Position numbers and translations under genes: made by a program | Shown: positions 6,782 through 13,921 of the stretch, piece after piece | Numbering within the stretch: position 1 is the first letter of the stretch | How the letters are laid out: each line of letters opens with the position of its first letter | Source: a virus | IMG/VR virus record: IMGVR_UViG_3300032315_002013 | Span: 1-38,470 of that record | DNA: 38,470 nucleotides | Direction: 5' to 3' (one strand) | Notes under the pieces: model-generated | Databases searched by the model: none | What the model was told of the DNA's origin: nothing | The model's input: only the letters and a program-made list of their open reading frames with translations

Positions 6782-7520
6782 TATGAGAAATGACAGATTT
6801 TAGTATCATATTGTGATGACTAAATGCCAGTGCTGGCAACTCATCCATGGCATACCACCCTTTCAACCCTCTCTTGACCATGGAAGCGCTGCCCAAGGCC
6901 TGAGACGCATCATCCCCAAATCTGAAACTCCTGATATCTCCGTCGGGAACCTCGTACAAATACGCCCAAGTCTTTACACGCCTCTCCCTCTTGTCAGACC
7001 CGCCCGCGTCAAACTCGCCGACATAGACGAGACGAGAGGCGTCCACCGATGCGCCGGTCTCCTCCCCCAGTTCCCTGGCTGCGGCCCGAGGAGCAACCTG
7101 CGTCGGGCTCGGCGGATTGTTCGCATCAAATCCGTCTTCCTTGTTATCAAAAAAACCCCCCGGTATGGCGATCCCCTTCGGATCCTTGTTCCTGTTGATC
7201 AAGTAAACTGCATTGTTACTTCTGCTGTAAGGCACGCAATCAACAGCCCTATTTTCTGCATAGGTAATTATATTCTTACCATCTTGCCGGACATACTCAA
7301 AGTACTTTACCCATGGAGGATTCAATTTCTGATTGATCGGACCCGCACCCATGTTAGTCACATTGTTTCTGATGGGAACATATAGATGGCCCAAGTCATT
7401 CGCTTCCACCTTGAGGAATTCACCCTCCACAGTCACAAGACTGTAGGGTCCCCAATACTTGCTCGAAGATGCCTGCTCAACCCATTCACGCTCGCTCAGC
7501 CATTCGTGAAATGTATTCAT
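6777..7520 (-). CDS. Nudix hydrolase with capsid-targeting-like tag
   Basis: The protein has 247 residues. Its first ten, MNTFHEWLSE, align one-to-one with the T4 internal-protein targeting sequence MKTYQEFIAE, including I/L-x-E at positions 8-10, where T4 protease gp21 cuts. The Nudix fold occupies about residues 95-230. GIAIPGGFFDNKEDG (116-130) is followed by RAAARELGEETGA (145-157), which supplies the REUxEExGU metal-binding part. About 14 residues are inserted between the G-x5-E and REU segments compared with the compact Nudix box. Later VKTWAYLYEV and GWYAMDEL are typical of ADP-ribose or nucleoside-diphosphate pyrophosphatases. The substrate cannot be fixed from sequence. The leader belongs to the repeated cassette type. 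Confidence 0.85.
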   Translation of the reverse strand: MNTFHEWLSEREWVEQASSSKYWGPYSLVTVEGEFLKVEANDLGHLYVPIRNNVTNMGAGPINQKLNPPWVKYFEYVRQDGKNIITYAENRAVDCVPYSRSNNAVYLINRNKDPKGIAIPGGFFDNKEDGFDANNPPSPTQVAPRAAARELGEETGASVDASRLVYVGEFDAGGSDKRERRVKTWAYLYEVPDGDIRSFRFGDDASQALGSASMVKRGLKGWYAMDELPALAFSHHNMILKSVISHI

Positions 7521-7534
7521 GCCCTATGTAGGAC

Positions 7535-7611
7535 TATTCCTTGCGTATTTCTTTTTGTCAATCAGCCTACCGTACGGAATATTTTTTCAACAGACGCACG
7601 CCAAATTTATC
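7535..7611. repeat. Intergenic repeat S, copy 2
   Basis: This is the second copy of the repeat at 5801-5876. On the minus strand it forms the upstream region of the Nudix gene and ends in the cassette leader CTACATAGGGCATGAA. Confidence 0.8.
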
Positions 7612-7621
7612 ATAAACAAAT

Positions 7622-7633
7622 AATAAATAAATA
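7622..7633 (+). promoter_or_regulatory. Late-type promoter, overlapping AATAAATA octamers
   Basis: AATAAATA occurs twice in overlap, each 7 of 8 to the T4 late octamer. It lies about 30 bases upstream of the tail-collar ATG at 7662 and before its GGAGG. Confidence 0.45.
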
Positions 7634-7661
7634 CAAAGGCATCCAAACAAGGAGGACAAAC

Positions 7662-8285
7662 ATGCCAGCAACAACCACAGAAGGTACGGGCCACGGATCA
7701 GTCGAAGAAATCAGAAGAAAAATACATAACTCACTCGTCAGGGAAGATAATATCCTCCCAGAACTATTAACAAGATCGTCAGTATTCGTCCCAGTCGGAG
7801 CAGTAGTTGCCTACGGCTCAAGTACCGCCCCGAAAGGATGGCTGAGCTGTCTCGGTCAAGAAGTCTATAGAGGCGATTATCCCGATTTGTTCGCTGTGAT
7901 CGGAACAACATACGGCGTAGGAAACGGAACTACTACATTTAATTTGCCAAACCTATCGGGCAGAGTTGTCGTTGGTCAGGGAACCGGATCGGGTCTAACA
8001 GCCAGAGCCATGGGAGCCACCGCAGGAGTAGAAACTCATGCATTGAACGTCAGTGAGATGCCAAGTCACTCTCACACATCCAACGCAGTGGGAAACACCG
8101 TGGGTCTAATCAAAGCAGACGGATTAAACACGGCAGTCGCTACAGACGCCTCGTTAGTAGAACCTAATATATACGCTGCACCTGTTGCACTGACCATAGA
8201 TAATACTGGTAGTGGAACTGCTCACAATAATATGCAACCATTCACAGTTTTAAACTATATCATTAGATATGGAAACAAAAACTAA
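7662..8285 (+). CDS. Phage tail collar domain protein (short tail fibre/tip type)
   Basis: The start is ATG 7662 (207 residues), set by AAGGAGGACAAAC directly upstream. Residues about 45-110 are a tail-collar domain: VPVGAVVAYGSSTAPKGWL, then LGQEVYRGDYPDLFAVIG, TTFNLPNLSGRVVVGQG. The second half has SEMPSHSHT and HNNMQPFTVLNYIIRYG, the conserved end of collar and microcollar proteins. These trimeric domains sit at fibre tips or in phage collars and can bind ligands. The gene is on the plus strand among minus-strand cargo genes, followed by a strong terminator and then a cassette-boundary repeat, suggesting insertion into the array. Confidence 0.85.
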   Translation: MPATTTEGTGHGSVEEIRRKIHNSLVREDNILPELLTRSSVFVPVGAVVAYGSSTAPKGWLSCLGQEVYRGDYPDLFAVIGTTYGVGNGTTTFNLPNLSGRVVVGQGTGSGLTARAMGATAGVETHALNVSEMPSHSHTSNAVGNTVGLIKADGLNTAVATDASLVEPNIYAAPVALTIDNTGSGTAHNNMQPFTVLNYIIRYGNKN

Positions 8286-8310
8286 CTAATTATTATTAGA
8301 TAACTTTGAG

Positions 8311-8345
8311 AACGGCTCCCGGGGAAACTTGGGAGCCGTTTTTGT
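8311..8345 (+). terminator. Rho-independent terminator
   Basis: A perfect 10-bp stem, aacggctccc (8311-8320) with gggagccgtt (8331-8340), has a 10-base loop and is followed by a T-run. It ends the tail-collar gene. Confidence 0.9.
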
Positions 8346-8396
8346 TGACATATTTCTCGTTGGCTAAACCCATAAGAACTCATTTGATTTGAGGGG
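8344..8396. repeat. Cassette-boundary repeat R, copy 1
   Basis: The repeat reads ttgacatatttctcgttggc, a short variable stretch, then aactcatttgatttgagg. On the minus strand it encodes the final Pro-Gln-Ile-Lys-stop of the 8380 gene, then spacer and the AGAAATA promoter-like string. No tagged gene follows it; the collar gene terminator does. Confidence 0.85.
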
Positions 8397-8802
8397 AGGC
8401 AGGTCTAATATCCATTCCCCCAAAGTCCTCTGGCCGTTTTCCTATCATCTTGATCCCTTCGTAAACCTGATCTATCTTGCCGTCGTACCAGGCCTCAGGG
8501 TTGAGCAGCAAGGACATAAATGAATTCATTTCGGGCGGGTTGCCTGTGTGGATGTTCTTGGCCGACAACTCATTCTTCGGTATGGATCGCAAGTTTGGAA
8601 GAGTTATTATGCTCGCGGAGTAGTCCCCCATCACCTCCGGCTTGCCATCCACATAATTGCCCTTGGCGTACCAGAAGAGAGGCTGGATGACCTTCGCCCC
8701 CATCATCGCTTTCCAATCCCAAGGCAGAGATGCAAAAGCCCTTGTGTCATAGGTGCGGGCAAGATTGTCCTCGCGCAAAACCCACTCAAGGAATGTCTTC
8801 AT
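8380..8802 (-). CDS. Unrecognised protein with capsid-targeting-like tag
   Basis: The protein has 140 residues. The N-terminus MKTFLEWVLRED is very close to the T4 tag MKTYQEFIAE, with L-R-E as a plausible prohead-protease site at residues 9-11. The first seven codons are almost identical in DNA to those of the 9206 gene. The remainder (SLPWDWKAMMGAKVIQPLFW, then SIITLPNLRSIPKNELS) has Trp and Pro clusters but no motif I recognise, no membrane segment and no zinc ligands. Its last codons lie in the boundary repeat R. I infer a packaged internal protein from tag and context. Confidence 0.65.
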   Translation of the reverse strand: MKTFLEWVLREDNLARTYDTRAFASLPWDWKAMMGAKVIQPLFWYAKGNYVDGKPEVMGDYSASIITLPNLRSIPKNELSAKNIHTGNPPEMNSFMSLLLNPEAWYDGKIDQVYEGIKMIGKRPEDFGGMDIRPASPQIK

Positions 8803-8819
8803 GCCCTATCTATCCTATT

Positions 8820-8872
8820 CTTGACATATTTCTCGTTGGCCTCGGGCCCATGGGAACTCATTTGATTTGAGG
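8820..8872. repeat. Cassette-boundary repeat R, copy 2
   Basis: Nearly identical to copy 1 except for the variable middle. It lies between the ART-like gene and the 8802 gene and contains a GAGAAATA promoter-like string 24 bases before the ATG at 8802. Confidence 0.85.
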
Positions 8873-8876
8873 ACTT

Positions 8877-9206
8877 TCAAATGACCCGTTCGCCGCCGGA
8901 CACCACTAGCCTTATACGAATTGGAGGAACATCCGACTTGATAAAAGAATAATCAACGCCGGGCAAGTCGCCCATCTCAAGTCCGCGAGCATCGACTTCC
9001 CATACATCCTGACCCCACTCCATGGCGTCCTCTATCTCTTCGGCAACCCAAACGCCCCTTCTCTCCTCGCCCTCGTCGTGAAGGTCGGAATCGTCTTCTG
9101 CGGGATTGCTCGCCCTCAAGCCTTGCGCCCGTATGCTCTCTCTATTGTGGGGGCTGGCTCCGTGGTAGTACAAACCACTTCCCATCCACTCAAGGAATGT
9201 TTTCAT
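8877..9206 (-). CDS. ADP-ribosyltransferase-fold-like protein with capsid-targeting-like tag
   Basis: The protein has 109 residues. The tag MKTFLEW is followed directly by GLYYHGASPHNRESIRAQGL (about residues 11-30), then RRGVWVAEEIEDAMEWG and VWEVDARGLEM. The order (YHG-T/A-S..., an I-R-x-x-G-L helix, a G-V-W-h-A strand with an acidic helix, then V-x-V) matches small ART/KptA-like phage proteins. Such proteins bind NAD or act as RNA phosphotransferases. The first His fits the H of an H-Y-E/H-H type site; the distal catalytic residue is not assignable by eye. T4 packages the ART Alt in its head, so a tagged ART here would be analogous. No I/L-x-E site follows the tag. Confidence 0.6.
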   Translation of the reverse strand: MKTFLEWMGSGLYYHGASPHNRESIRAQGLRASNPAEDDSDLHDEGEERRGVWVAEEIEDAMEWGQDVWEVDARGLEMGDLPGVDYSFIKSDVPPIRIRLVVSGGERVI

Positions 9207-9224
9207 GCCTTATCTATCTTTTTC

Positions 9225-9276
9225 TTTAAATATTTATCGTTGGCTGAACCCATAAGAACTCATTTTAATTGAGGGG
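9225..9276. repeat. Cassette-boundary repeat R, copy 3
   Basis: Diverged copy of R (cgttggctgaacccataaga then actcattttaattgagggg). On the minus strand it still encodes Pro-Gln-Leu-Lys-stop, but the gene body that should precede it is absent. Only about a dozen in-frame codons remain before the homing endonuclease start region, suggesting a lost cassette. Confidence 0.75.
9231..9238 (-). promoter_or_regulatory. Late-type promoter GATAAATA
   Basis: Minus-strand GATAAATA, 7 of 8 to the late octamer, lies 24 bases before the ATG at 9206. The other cassette leaders have AAGAAATA, GAGAAATA or GATAAATA at the equivalent position. Confidence 0.5.
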
Positions 9277-9321
9277 ATACTCGTTTAGTTAAGGTCGCCA
9301 ATCCACCTGTTCAATATTTTT

Positions 9322-10827
9322 ATGCCTAGACTATCAAGACGAAAATTCACATTTGAAACTGTCAAACAATATTACTTTGATCACGGTTGCGAACTGTTGT
9401 CAACTCAATATGAAAATGTAAAAACCCCACTTGAATACAGATGCAAATGCGGTCAAGTAAATCTGGCGTCCTTCGCTAGTTTTTTTGGCTCCAAGTACAA
9501 GAAGTGTCATTTTTGTGCCAAAGGCACGCCGGCTCCCTCCAAAGTCAATCTCGGCGAAAGATATGGAAAACTTCTTGTCTTGAAAGAGGCCGGCATGAAC
9601 AAACACGGCCAGCGTGTTCACCTTTGTCGTTGCGATTGTGGGCAAGAAAAAATAATCCTAGACAATTGCTTGAGAAGAGGACAGACAACATGCGGAAAAT
9701 GCAAAAAAGATTCTACCAGGCTTATAACACTTGAAGGTAAAATCTTTGGCTCTCTGAGGGTGATAAAAAAAACAGACTTAAATCCAACACCACATTTTCG
9801 CACGAACAAGAAAGTCAGAAGTCACGGAGAAGCGGTTTGGGAGTGTGTCTGCTCATGTGGAAAATCAATCAATGTAGTCTCTAGGAGATTAAGATCTGAC
9901 ATCTATCCTAGTTGTGGAGATAAAAATTGCTTAGAATCTCAAATCAGAAGTTTAAGATTGCAAAACATTCATTCCGAAGCAGGAATGAAAGCAAGTAAGA
10001 AATTCAGAGACTTCTGCAGGAAAGATTTAATTGGAAAGAGATTCGGAAAGATAAAAGTTGTTGAGTTAATCAACAAAAAAATTAAAGGATGTCAATATGG
10101 ATGCATTTGCATTTGCGATTGCGGCAATGAATTCATCGTTGGTGCTCATAGGCTTCGAGAATTAGGGATGGCCGATTGCGGATGCACTACGGCAACAAAC
10201 ACCACTAAATTCAATGTTGTTGAACTCAATTTGGTTCTAGGCACCCTGCTTGGCGACGGATGCATTAGAAAGTCAAAAAATCTTGCAAGCCTTAGCATAT
10301 CGCATTCAATCCAACAAGAAGAATTAGTGAATTGGAAATACGATATTCTCAAGAGATTTGTGCGAAGTGAACCCAAAGAATGCCCCAACCCAGGATACAA
10401 CAAATTAAGCAGAGCAAAAAGATTTAGAACCATATCTACAGAAAAACTGTCTGAAATTAATGAAATTTTGTATGGATCTGGACACAAAAAAGTTACCGAA
10501 CAATATCTGTCCATGATCACGCATCCGATAGCCCTTGCGGTCTGGTATATGGACGACGGATCGTGCAGTAGAAAAAGTTATGGATGTCTCATCTCTACCG
10601 AGTCTTTTTCTATGGAAGAAGTACAAATGCTCTCAGATTGGCTAAAAATAAAATGGGGAGTTGACGGAACCAAACCTTTTTCCTACAGAAGAAAGAACAG
10701 AGACAAAGATTATACCAAACTTGTTCTCAATGCTAAAGCCAGAGATCAATTCTTTGAAATAATAAGGCCATATATCATACCAAGCATGGAATACAAACTC
10801 GCCCAGCCTAAAAAAATTAAGAACTAG
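9322..10827 (+). CDS. Free-standing LAGLIDADG homing endonuclease with CxC-type zinc modules
   Basis: The protein has 501 residues. The N-terminal 290 hold three or four repeats of the type G-h-x-V...CxCDCG...L..G...CGxC, for example LCRCDCGQEKI and ICICDCGNEFIVG. These are zinc-binding modules found on HNH, AP2 and LAGLIDADG homing proteins. At about 300-312 LVLGTLLGDGCIRK is the first LAGLIDADG helix. At about 404-416 LAVWYMDDGS is the second, with the catalytic Asp retained in both. KARDQFFEIIRPYI completes the LAGLIDADG_2 fold. The protein makes a site-specific double-strand break. It stands between a cassette repeat and the PD-(D/E)XK gene and overlaps the latter's end by 11 bases, convergently. 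It looks intact. Confidence 0.85.
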   Translation: MPRLSRRKFTFETVKQYYFDHGCELLSTQYENVKTPLEYRCKCGQVNLASFASFFGSKYKKCHFCAKGTPAPSKVNLGERYGKLLVLKEAGMNKHGQRVHLCRCDCGQEKIILDNCLRRGQTTCGKCKKDSTRLITLEGKIFGSLRVIKKTDLNPTPHFRTNKKVRSHGEAVWECVCSCGKSINVVSRRLRSDIYPSCGDKNCLESQIRSLRLQNIHSEAGMKASKKFRDFCRKDLIGKRFGKIKVVELINKKIKGCQYGCICICDCGNEFIVGAHRLRELGMADCGCTTATNTTKFNVVELNLVLGTLLGDGCIRKSKNLASLSISHSIQQEELVNWKYDILKRFVRSEPKECPNPGYNKLSRAKRFRTISTEKLSEINEILYGSGHKKVTEQYLSMITHPIALAVWYMDDGSCSRKSYGCLISTESFSMEEVQMLSDWLKIKWGVDGTKPFSYRRKNRDKDYTKLVLNAKARDQFFEIIRPYIIPSMEYKLAQPKKIKN

Positions 10828-11932
10828 CCTTCTTCTTGGCATATTTCTCGTTCGCAATAGCCCTCCTGCACTCCTTGCACTTGCTGGCGTGACCGTCCGA
10901 ACGGCTCTTATCTGCTCCATATTCTGAGAAGGACAAGACCTGCTTGCACCCGAGGCACTCCTTCTTCCCATCGGTCGCATGGGGGTTGTCCTTCTTCTTC
11001 TTGGGCCTGCTCCCCGCTATGTGGCCGCCCTCGCACTCGCAGATGTACCGGCCGTTGCGGGTTATGTTCTTATCATGAGTCAGCCTGAGGGCCTCGTGGG
11101 TCACCTGGCAATACTCACAGAAGACAGAGACCTTGTCGGTGGCGATGTGGGTGTCATAATATTTTTTGGCTTTGTTGCTGTCCATTTCTTTCCTGTGTTT
11201 CGTGTAATCAATCCCAGTGAGTTGCTGCCTATATTCGTCCGCCCAGTTCCTGATCTGGTGGTAGGGCATCCCGAAGTTCGTCTCGGTGTAAACTTCAAAA
11301 TCCCACCCGTTCTTGGCGGAGAACATCCTGCTGTCCGAAATCTGCTCCTTGAACTCCTCTACCCTGTCCAAAGGCTTTACCTCTATCGCCTTCTTCCTTC
11401 CGTCCTTGAAGGTGACCAGGCAGTCCAGGCACCTTCCCCTGCCCTCCCAATTGAATCCCAACTGGGTCTCGAAGAAGTCCACATTGTCGTCCTGATCAAG
11501 AATCCAGCAGAGCCTCAATTCGTAGGATGAACCGAAGAAGATCCACTTGTCCATCTTGGCCGACCTGAACCAGCCCTGTCTATTGGAATTTTCATATTTA
11601 TTGACTGCGTGTCCTGCGGCGGCGATTTCGGAAAGTTTTTTCTTGACTTCCTTTCCCTTTTCAGTCTCGTAGAAAGCCTTCTTGGCATCCGCCATCTTCT
11701 GGCAGGTCTCCGGGGATCGCTTGTAGGAATTGGTCTCTGATATCTTCTTCCTACCTTCTTCCGTGTAGCAGCACGTACGGCACTTGAACGCGCCGTGCTT
11801 TTTAATGTTTCTTACGGCTGAGTCTTTATTTGTTAACGTGTGATTCTCGCAGCCAGAGGTGCTGCATGAGATGGAAATCTTTTCTCGGAAGCCATATTGC
11901 TCGTATTGGCTTTTAAATTCTTCAATATTCAT
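10817..11932 (-). CDS. Putative PD-(D/E)XK homing endonuclease with zinc fingers
   Basis: The protein has 371 residues. N-terminal CxxC motifs (FKCRTCCYTEEGRKKISE) lead into a NUMOD3-like DNA-binding helix. Residues 136-186 look like a PD-(D/E)XK nuclease: SSYELRLCWILD (E138), GRCLDCLVTF (D170), KKAIEVKPL (E184-V-K186). The C-terminal part has CEYCQ...CEC and CLGCKQVLSFSEYGADKS...CKEC, finger-like pairs common on phage homing enzymes. Its start overlaps the upstream small gene by ATGA, so the two are translationally coupled. GC content appears higher than the neighbouring glyco genes. Its position beside the capsid gene fits homing enzymes that target conserved head genes. A non-homing nuclease role is possible. 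Confidence 0.7.
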   Translation of the reverse strand: MNIEEFKSQYEQYGFREKISISCSTSGCENHTLTNKDSAVRNIKKHGAFKCRTCCYTEEGRKKISETNSYKRSPETCQKMADAKKAFYETEKGKEVKKKLSEIAAAGHAVNKYENSNRQGWFRSAKMDKWIFFGSSYELRLCWILDQDDNVDFFETQLGFNWEGRGRCLDCLVTFKDGRKKAIEVKPLDRVEEFKEQISDSRMFSAKNGWDFEVYTETNFGMPYHQIRNWADEYRQQLTGIDYTKHRKEMDSNKAKKYYDTHIATDKVSVFCEYCQVTHEALRLTHDKNITRNGRYICECEGGHIAGSRPKKKKDNPHATDGKKECLGCKQVLSFSEYGADKSRSDGHASKCKECRRAIANEKYAKKKASS

Positions 11933-12288
11933 TTGTTTTTCTTCTTGTTTTTGAGTGTTTTCTTCATTGATTCCGATATCTTCTGCTTGGTTTCTTCGGA
12001 TCGTTTCGGCAGTTCAGCGCCCTTATTCCATCCGGCGGAATGACCAAAAACCAGATTGCCCTCCCAGACTTCGGGATGGTCTTTCATGAACTGGCTCTTC
12101 TTCTCAATGACCTCTTCGGTCTGGAGAGCCTTCAAAGACTCGGAAAGCTTCGCCCTGCACTCAGGAGTCTTTTCCTTGCCTTTCTGGCAGCACGCCTTGC
12201 AGATTTTGACAAGGCCATCCTTCATCCAGTCCTTTTTTGCCTTTACGATTCTTTCTTGACCGCACTCGGGGCATTTAACTTGGTACAT
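11929..12288 (-). CDS. Small zinc-ribbon/NUMOD3-like DNA-binding protein
   Basis: ATG 12288 is chosen because AGGAGG lies six bases upstream; an upstream start at 12336 has no such site. The 119 residues begin MYQVKCPECGQERIV and continue ICKACCQKG, a CxxC...CxxC ribbon. Residues near 100 read SEETKQKISESMKKT, a NUMOD3-type helix used by homing endonucleases to bind DNA. The end is a Lys-rich tail. There is no nuclease motif. It is coupled to the PD-(D/E)XK gene by an ATGA overlap, so it may be a DNA-recognition partner or a piece split from a larger homing protein. Confidence 0.65.
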   Translation of the reverse strand: MYQVKCPECGQERIVKAKKDWMKDGLVKICKACCQKGKEKTPECRAKLSESLKALQTEEVIEKKSQFMKDHPEVWEGNLVFGHSAGWNKGAELPKRSEETKQKISESMKKTLKNKKKNK

Positions 12289-12393
12289 GATTATCCTCCT
12301 GTTTAATATAGTACCATCATTGCGGGTTTCACGCAATAGAATTTTGCTTCCTCCCGAAGCAGTTCACGCAATAATTTTATCAACAGACAAATA

Positions 12394-12427
12394 AAAAACC
12401 CCCCGGTCTTGCGACCGGAGGGTTTTT
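12394..12427 (-). terminator. Bidirectional rho-independent terminator after the capsid gene
   Basis: The arms aaaaaccccccggtc and gaccggagggttttt, with loop ttgc, form a long stem with one mismatch. On the minus strand it is followed by TTTTTTATTTG. It lies 33 bases after the capsid gene stop. Confidence 0.85.
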
Positions 12428-12459
12428 GTTCGTTTTGACCGCAAAAATGCGGTGTAAAA

Positions 12460-13887
12460 CTAAATCACAAAATTGGCTATGCTGAGGCGGGCATAAAACT
12501 TTGCTCCCTCTCTAAGCAACTTCTTCCCATATCGAGTAAGGATTCCCTTGCGTGGGCAAAAGGACTCTGGGTCGAGTACCACTGGGGTCTGGGTGAGTGG
12601 CACGTATGGGCAGTAGAAGTAACCACTGTCCATATAGCTGTCGCCCTTATAACCCATGAGGATCTGTCCGGTTGGGAACAGTGGATCCTTATAGAGTCTC
12701 CAACGGTTGTTCACAGTGCCGACATACTGGATGCCGAGCGACGATGTGAAACCTTCCGAAGGAGCCGGAGCGAAACCAGCGGTGGCTGTCTCGAAGATCG
12801 AGGCAACTTCTGGGCTGGTAACGAGCCAGTTGCATCCGCCACGAAGCGTCTTGCGGTGCACGACGTTCGAGACTTCTACGACCTTGACGTAGAGCGACTC
12901 ATACTTTTCCTTAATGGTATCACCAAGGGCAGTATTGAAGTCCCACGAGGCGACTGTGCCCGCATTATTGCGGAGGTCGCTGAGAACTTCACGGTCGATC
13001 TCGAGGTTGATCTCTTGCGCCAATACGGCGGTGAGTTCGGCCTCGGCGTCGAGGTTGTGCTGGCTGCGGAGGTCCTGTTGGGCCTCGTAGCTCCACACTG
13101 CCTTGAGCTTTCTGGTCTTGGCAGCGATCTCTTCCGATTCAACGACGAGGTTGATTTCGGGGAGATCTTGGTTGCATTCCATGTTGTACTCATACGAGAC
13201 AACAACACGGTTTGGACCTGGATCACTGTTCCAAGTCATGCCAAGTTCACCTGTGGTGAGGTTGAGCGTACCGGCGGTTGCCTTAGCGGAAGGAGTGCCG
13301 ATGTCGCTGAACGTGAAACTGCCATTTTCCGAGACCACGAAGGTCTGGACGGCTACGTTTCCGTCGTATACTGTTCCGGTCACTGTTCCGGCAAGAACCG
13401 GTGTGTGCTCGAGAACAAATGTTGACGATGTGCCGCCGGCATCAACACTGCTCGACTCGTTCTCAACGAACTGGTGCGAGTAGTACACGCTCAGGTTGGC
13501 ATCGCCACTGGCGAGCTGCTGGAGCGAGTTGGCATCGTCGCCTGGGAAGCCACTCTTGTTGGCTCCACGGACGCTGCCCTTGTTGCTGCCGTATCTAAAA
13601 CGGAGGTAGTACACTAGACCGGTTGGGCCAAGTAGTGGCTGAACCGAGACTACCTTGTTAGCGATAAGCTGCGGATAGATTCTACGAACGAGTGGAATCG
13701 AGATTCTCTTGAACTGGGCTACGTCGCCCGAATCAGTAGAACTCTCGTTGATGAGCCTCTGGTTTTCTAGGAGAACGGCAGTGCAAGAACGTGTGTACTT
13801 GTCGCTTATGTTCTCTAGCAAACCTGTCTGTGCCCAACGAGATTCCAGCTCTCTTGCTTCATTTAGAAATTTAGCATTTGCTTGCAT
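12460..13887 (-). CDS. 23: Major capsid protein (T4 gp23-like)
   Basis: The protein has 475 residues. Residues 62-100 read ISIPLVRRIYPQLIANKVV then SVQPLLGPTGLVYYLRFRYG, the N-arm/P-domain signature of T4-type major capsid proteins. The C-terminus, FYCPYVPLTQTPVVLDPESF then KGILTRYGKKLL, is also characteristic. A prohead-protease site is likely within RLINESST, after E48, removing an N-terminal propeptide somewhat shorter than the 65 residues in T4. AAGGAG eight bases upstream supports the start. It is the last gene of the head block and ends at a strong terminator. It forms the hexamers of the shell. Confidence 0.95.
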   Translation of the reverse strand: MQANAKFLNEARELESRWAQTGLLENISDKYTRSCTAVLLENQRLINESSTDSGDVAQFKRISIPLVRRIYPQLIANKVVSVQPLLGPTGLVYYLRFRYGSNKGSVRGANKSGFPGDDANSLQQLASGDANLSVYYSHQFVENESSSVDAGGTSSTFVLEHTPVLAGTVTGTVYDGNVAVQTFVVSENGSFTFSDIGTPSAKATAGTLNLTTGELGMTWNSDPGPNRVVVSYEYNMECNQDLPEINLVVESEEIAAKTRKLKAVWSYEAQQDLRSQHNLDAEAELTAVLAQEINLEIDREVLSDLRNNAGTVASWDFNTALGDTIKEKYESLYVKVVEVSNVVHRKTLRGGCNWLVTSPEVASIFETATAGFAPAPSEGFTSSLGIQYVGTVNNRWRLYKDPLFPTGQILMGYKGDSYMDSGYFYCPYVPLTQTPVVLDPESFCPRKGILTRYGKKLLREGAKFYARLSIANFVI

Positions 13888-13921
13888 TTGATTTTCTCCT
13901 TGGTTATACTAGATGGTAAAA

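Noticed and set aside
7386-7661. N-terminal extension of the tail-collar gene to 7386
   Set aside because: The extension lies in the Nudix gene and its leader; AAGGAGG directly before ATG 7662 fixes the start.
12328-12376. Repeated ttcacgcaata motif as a possible attachment site or operator
   Set aside because: Only two short copies between genes, without symmetry or an integrase; noted but not supported.
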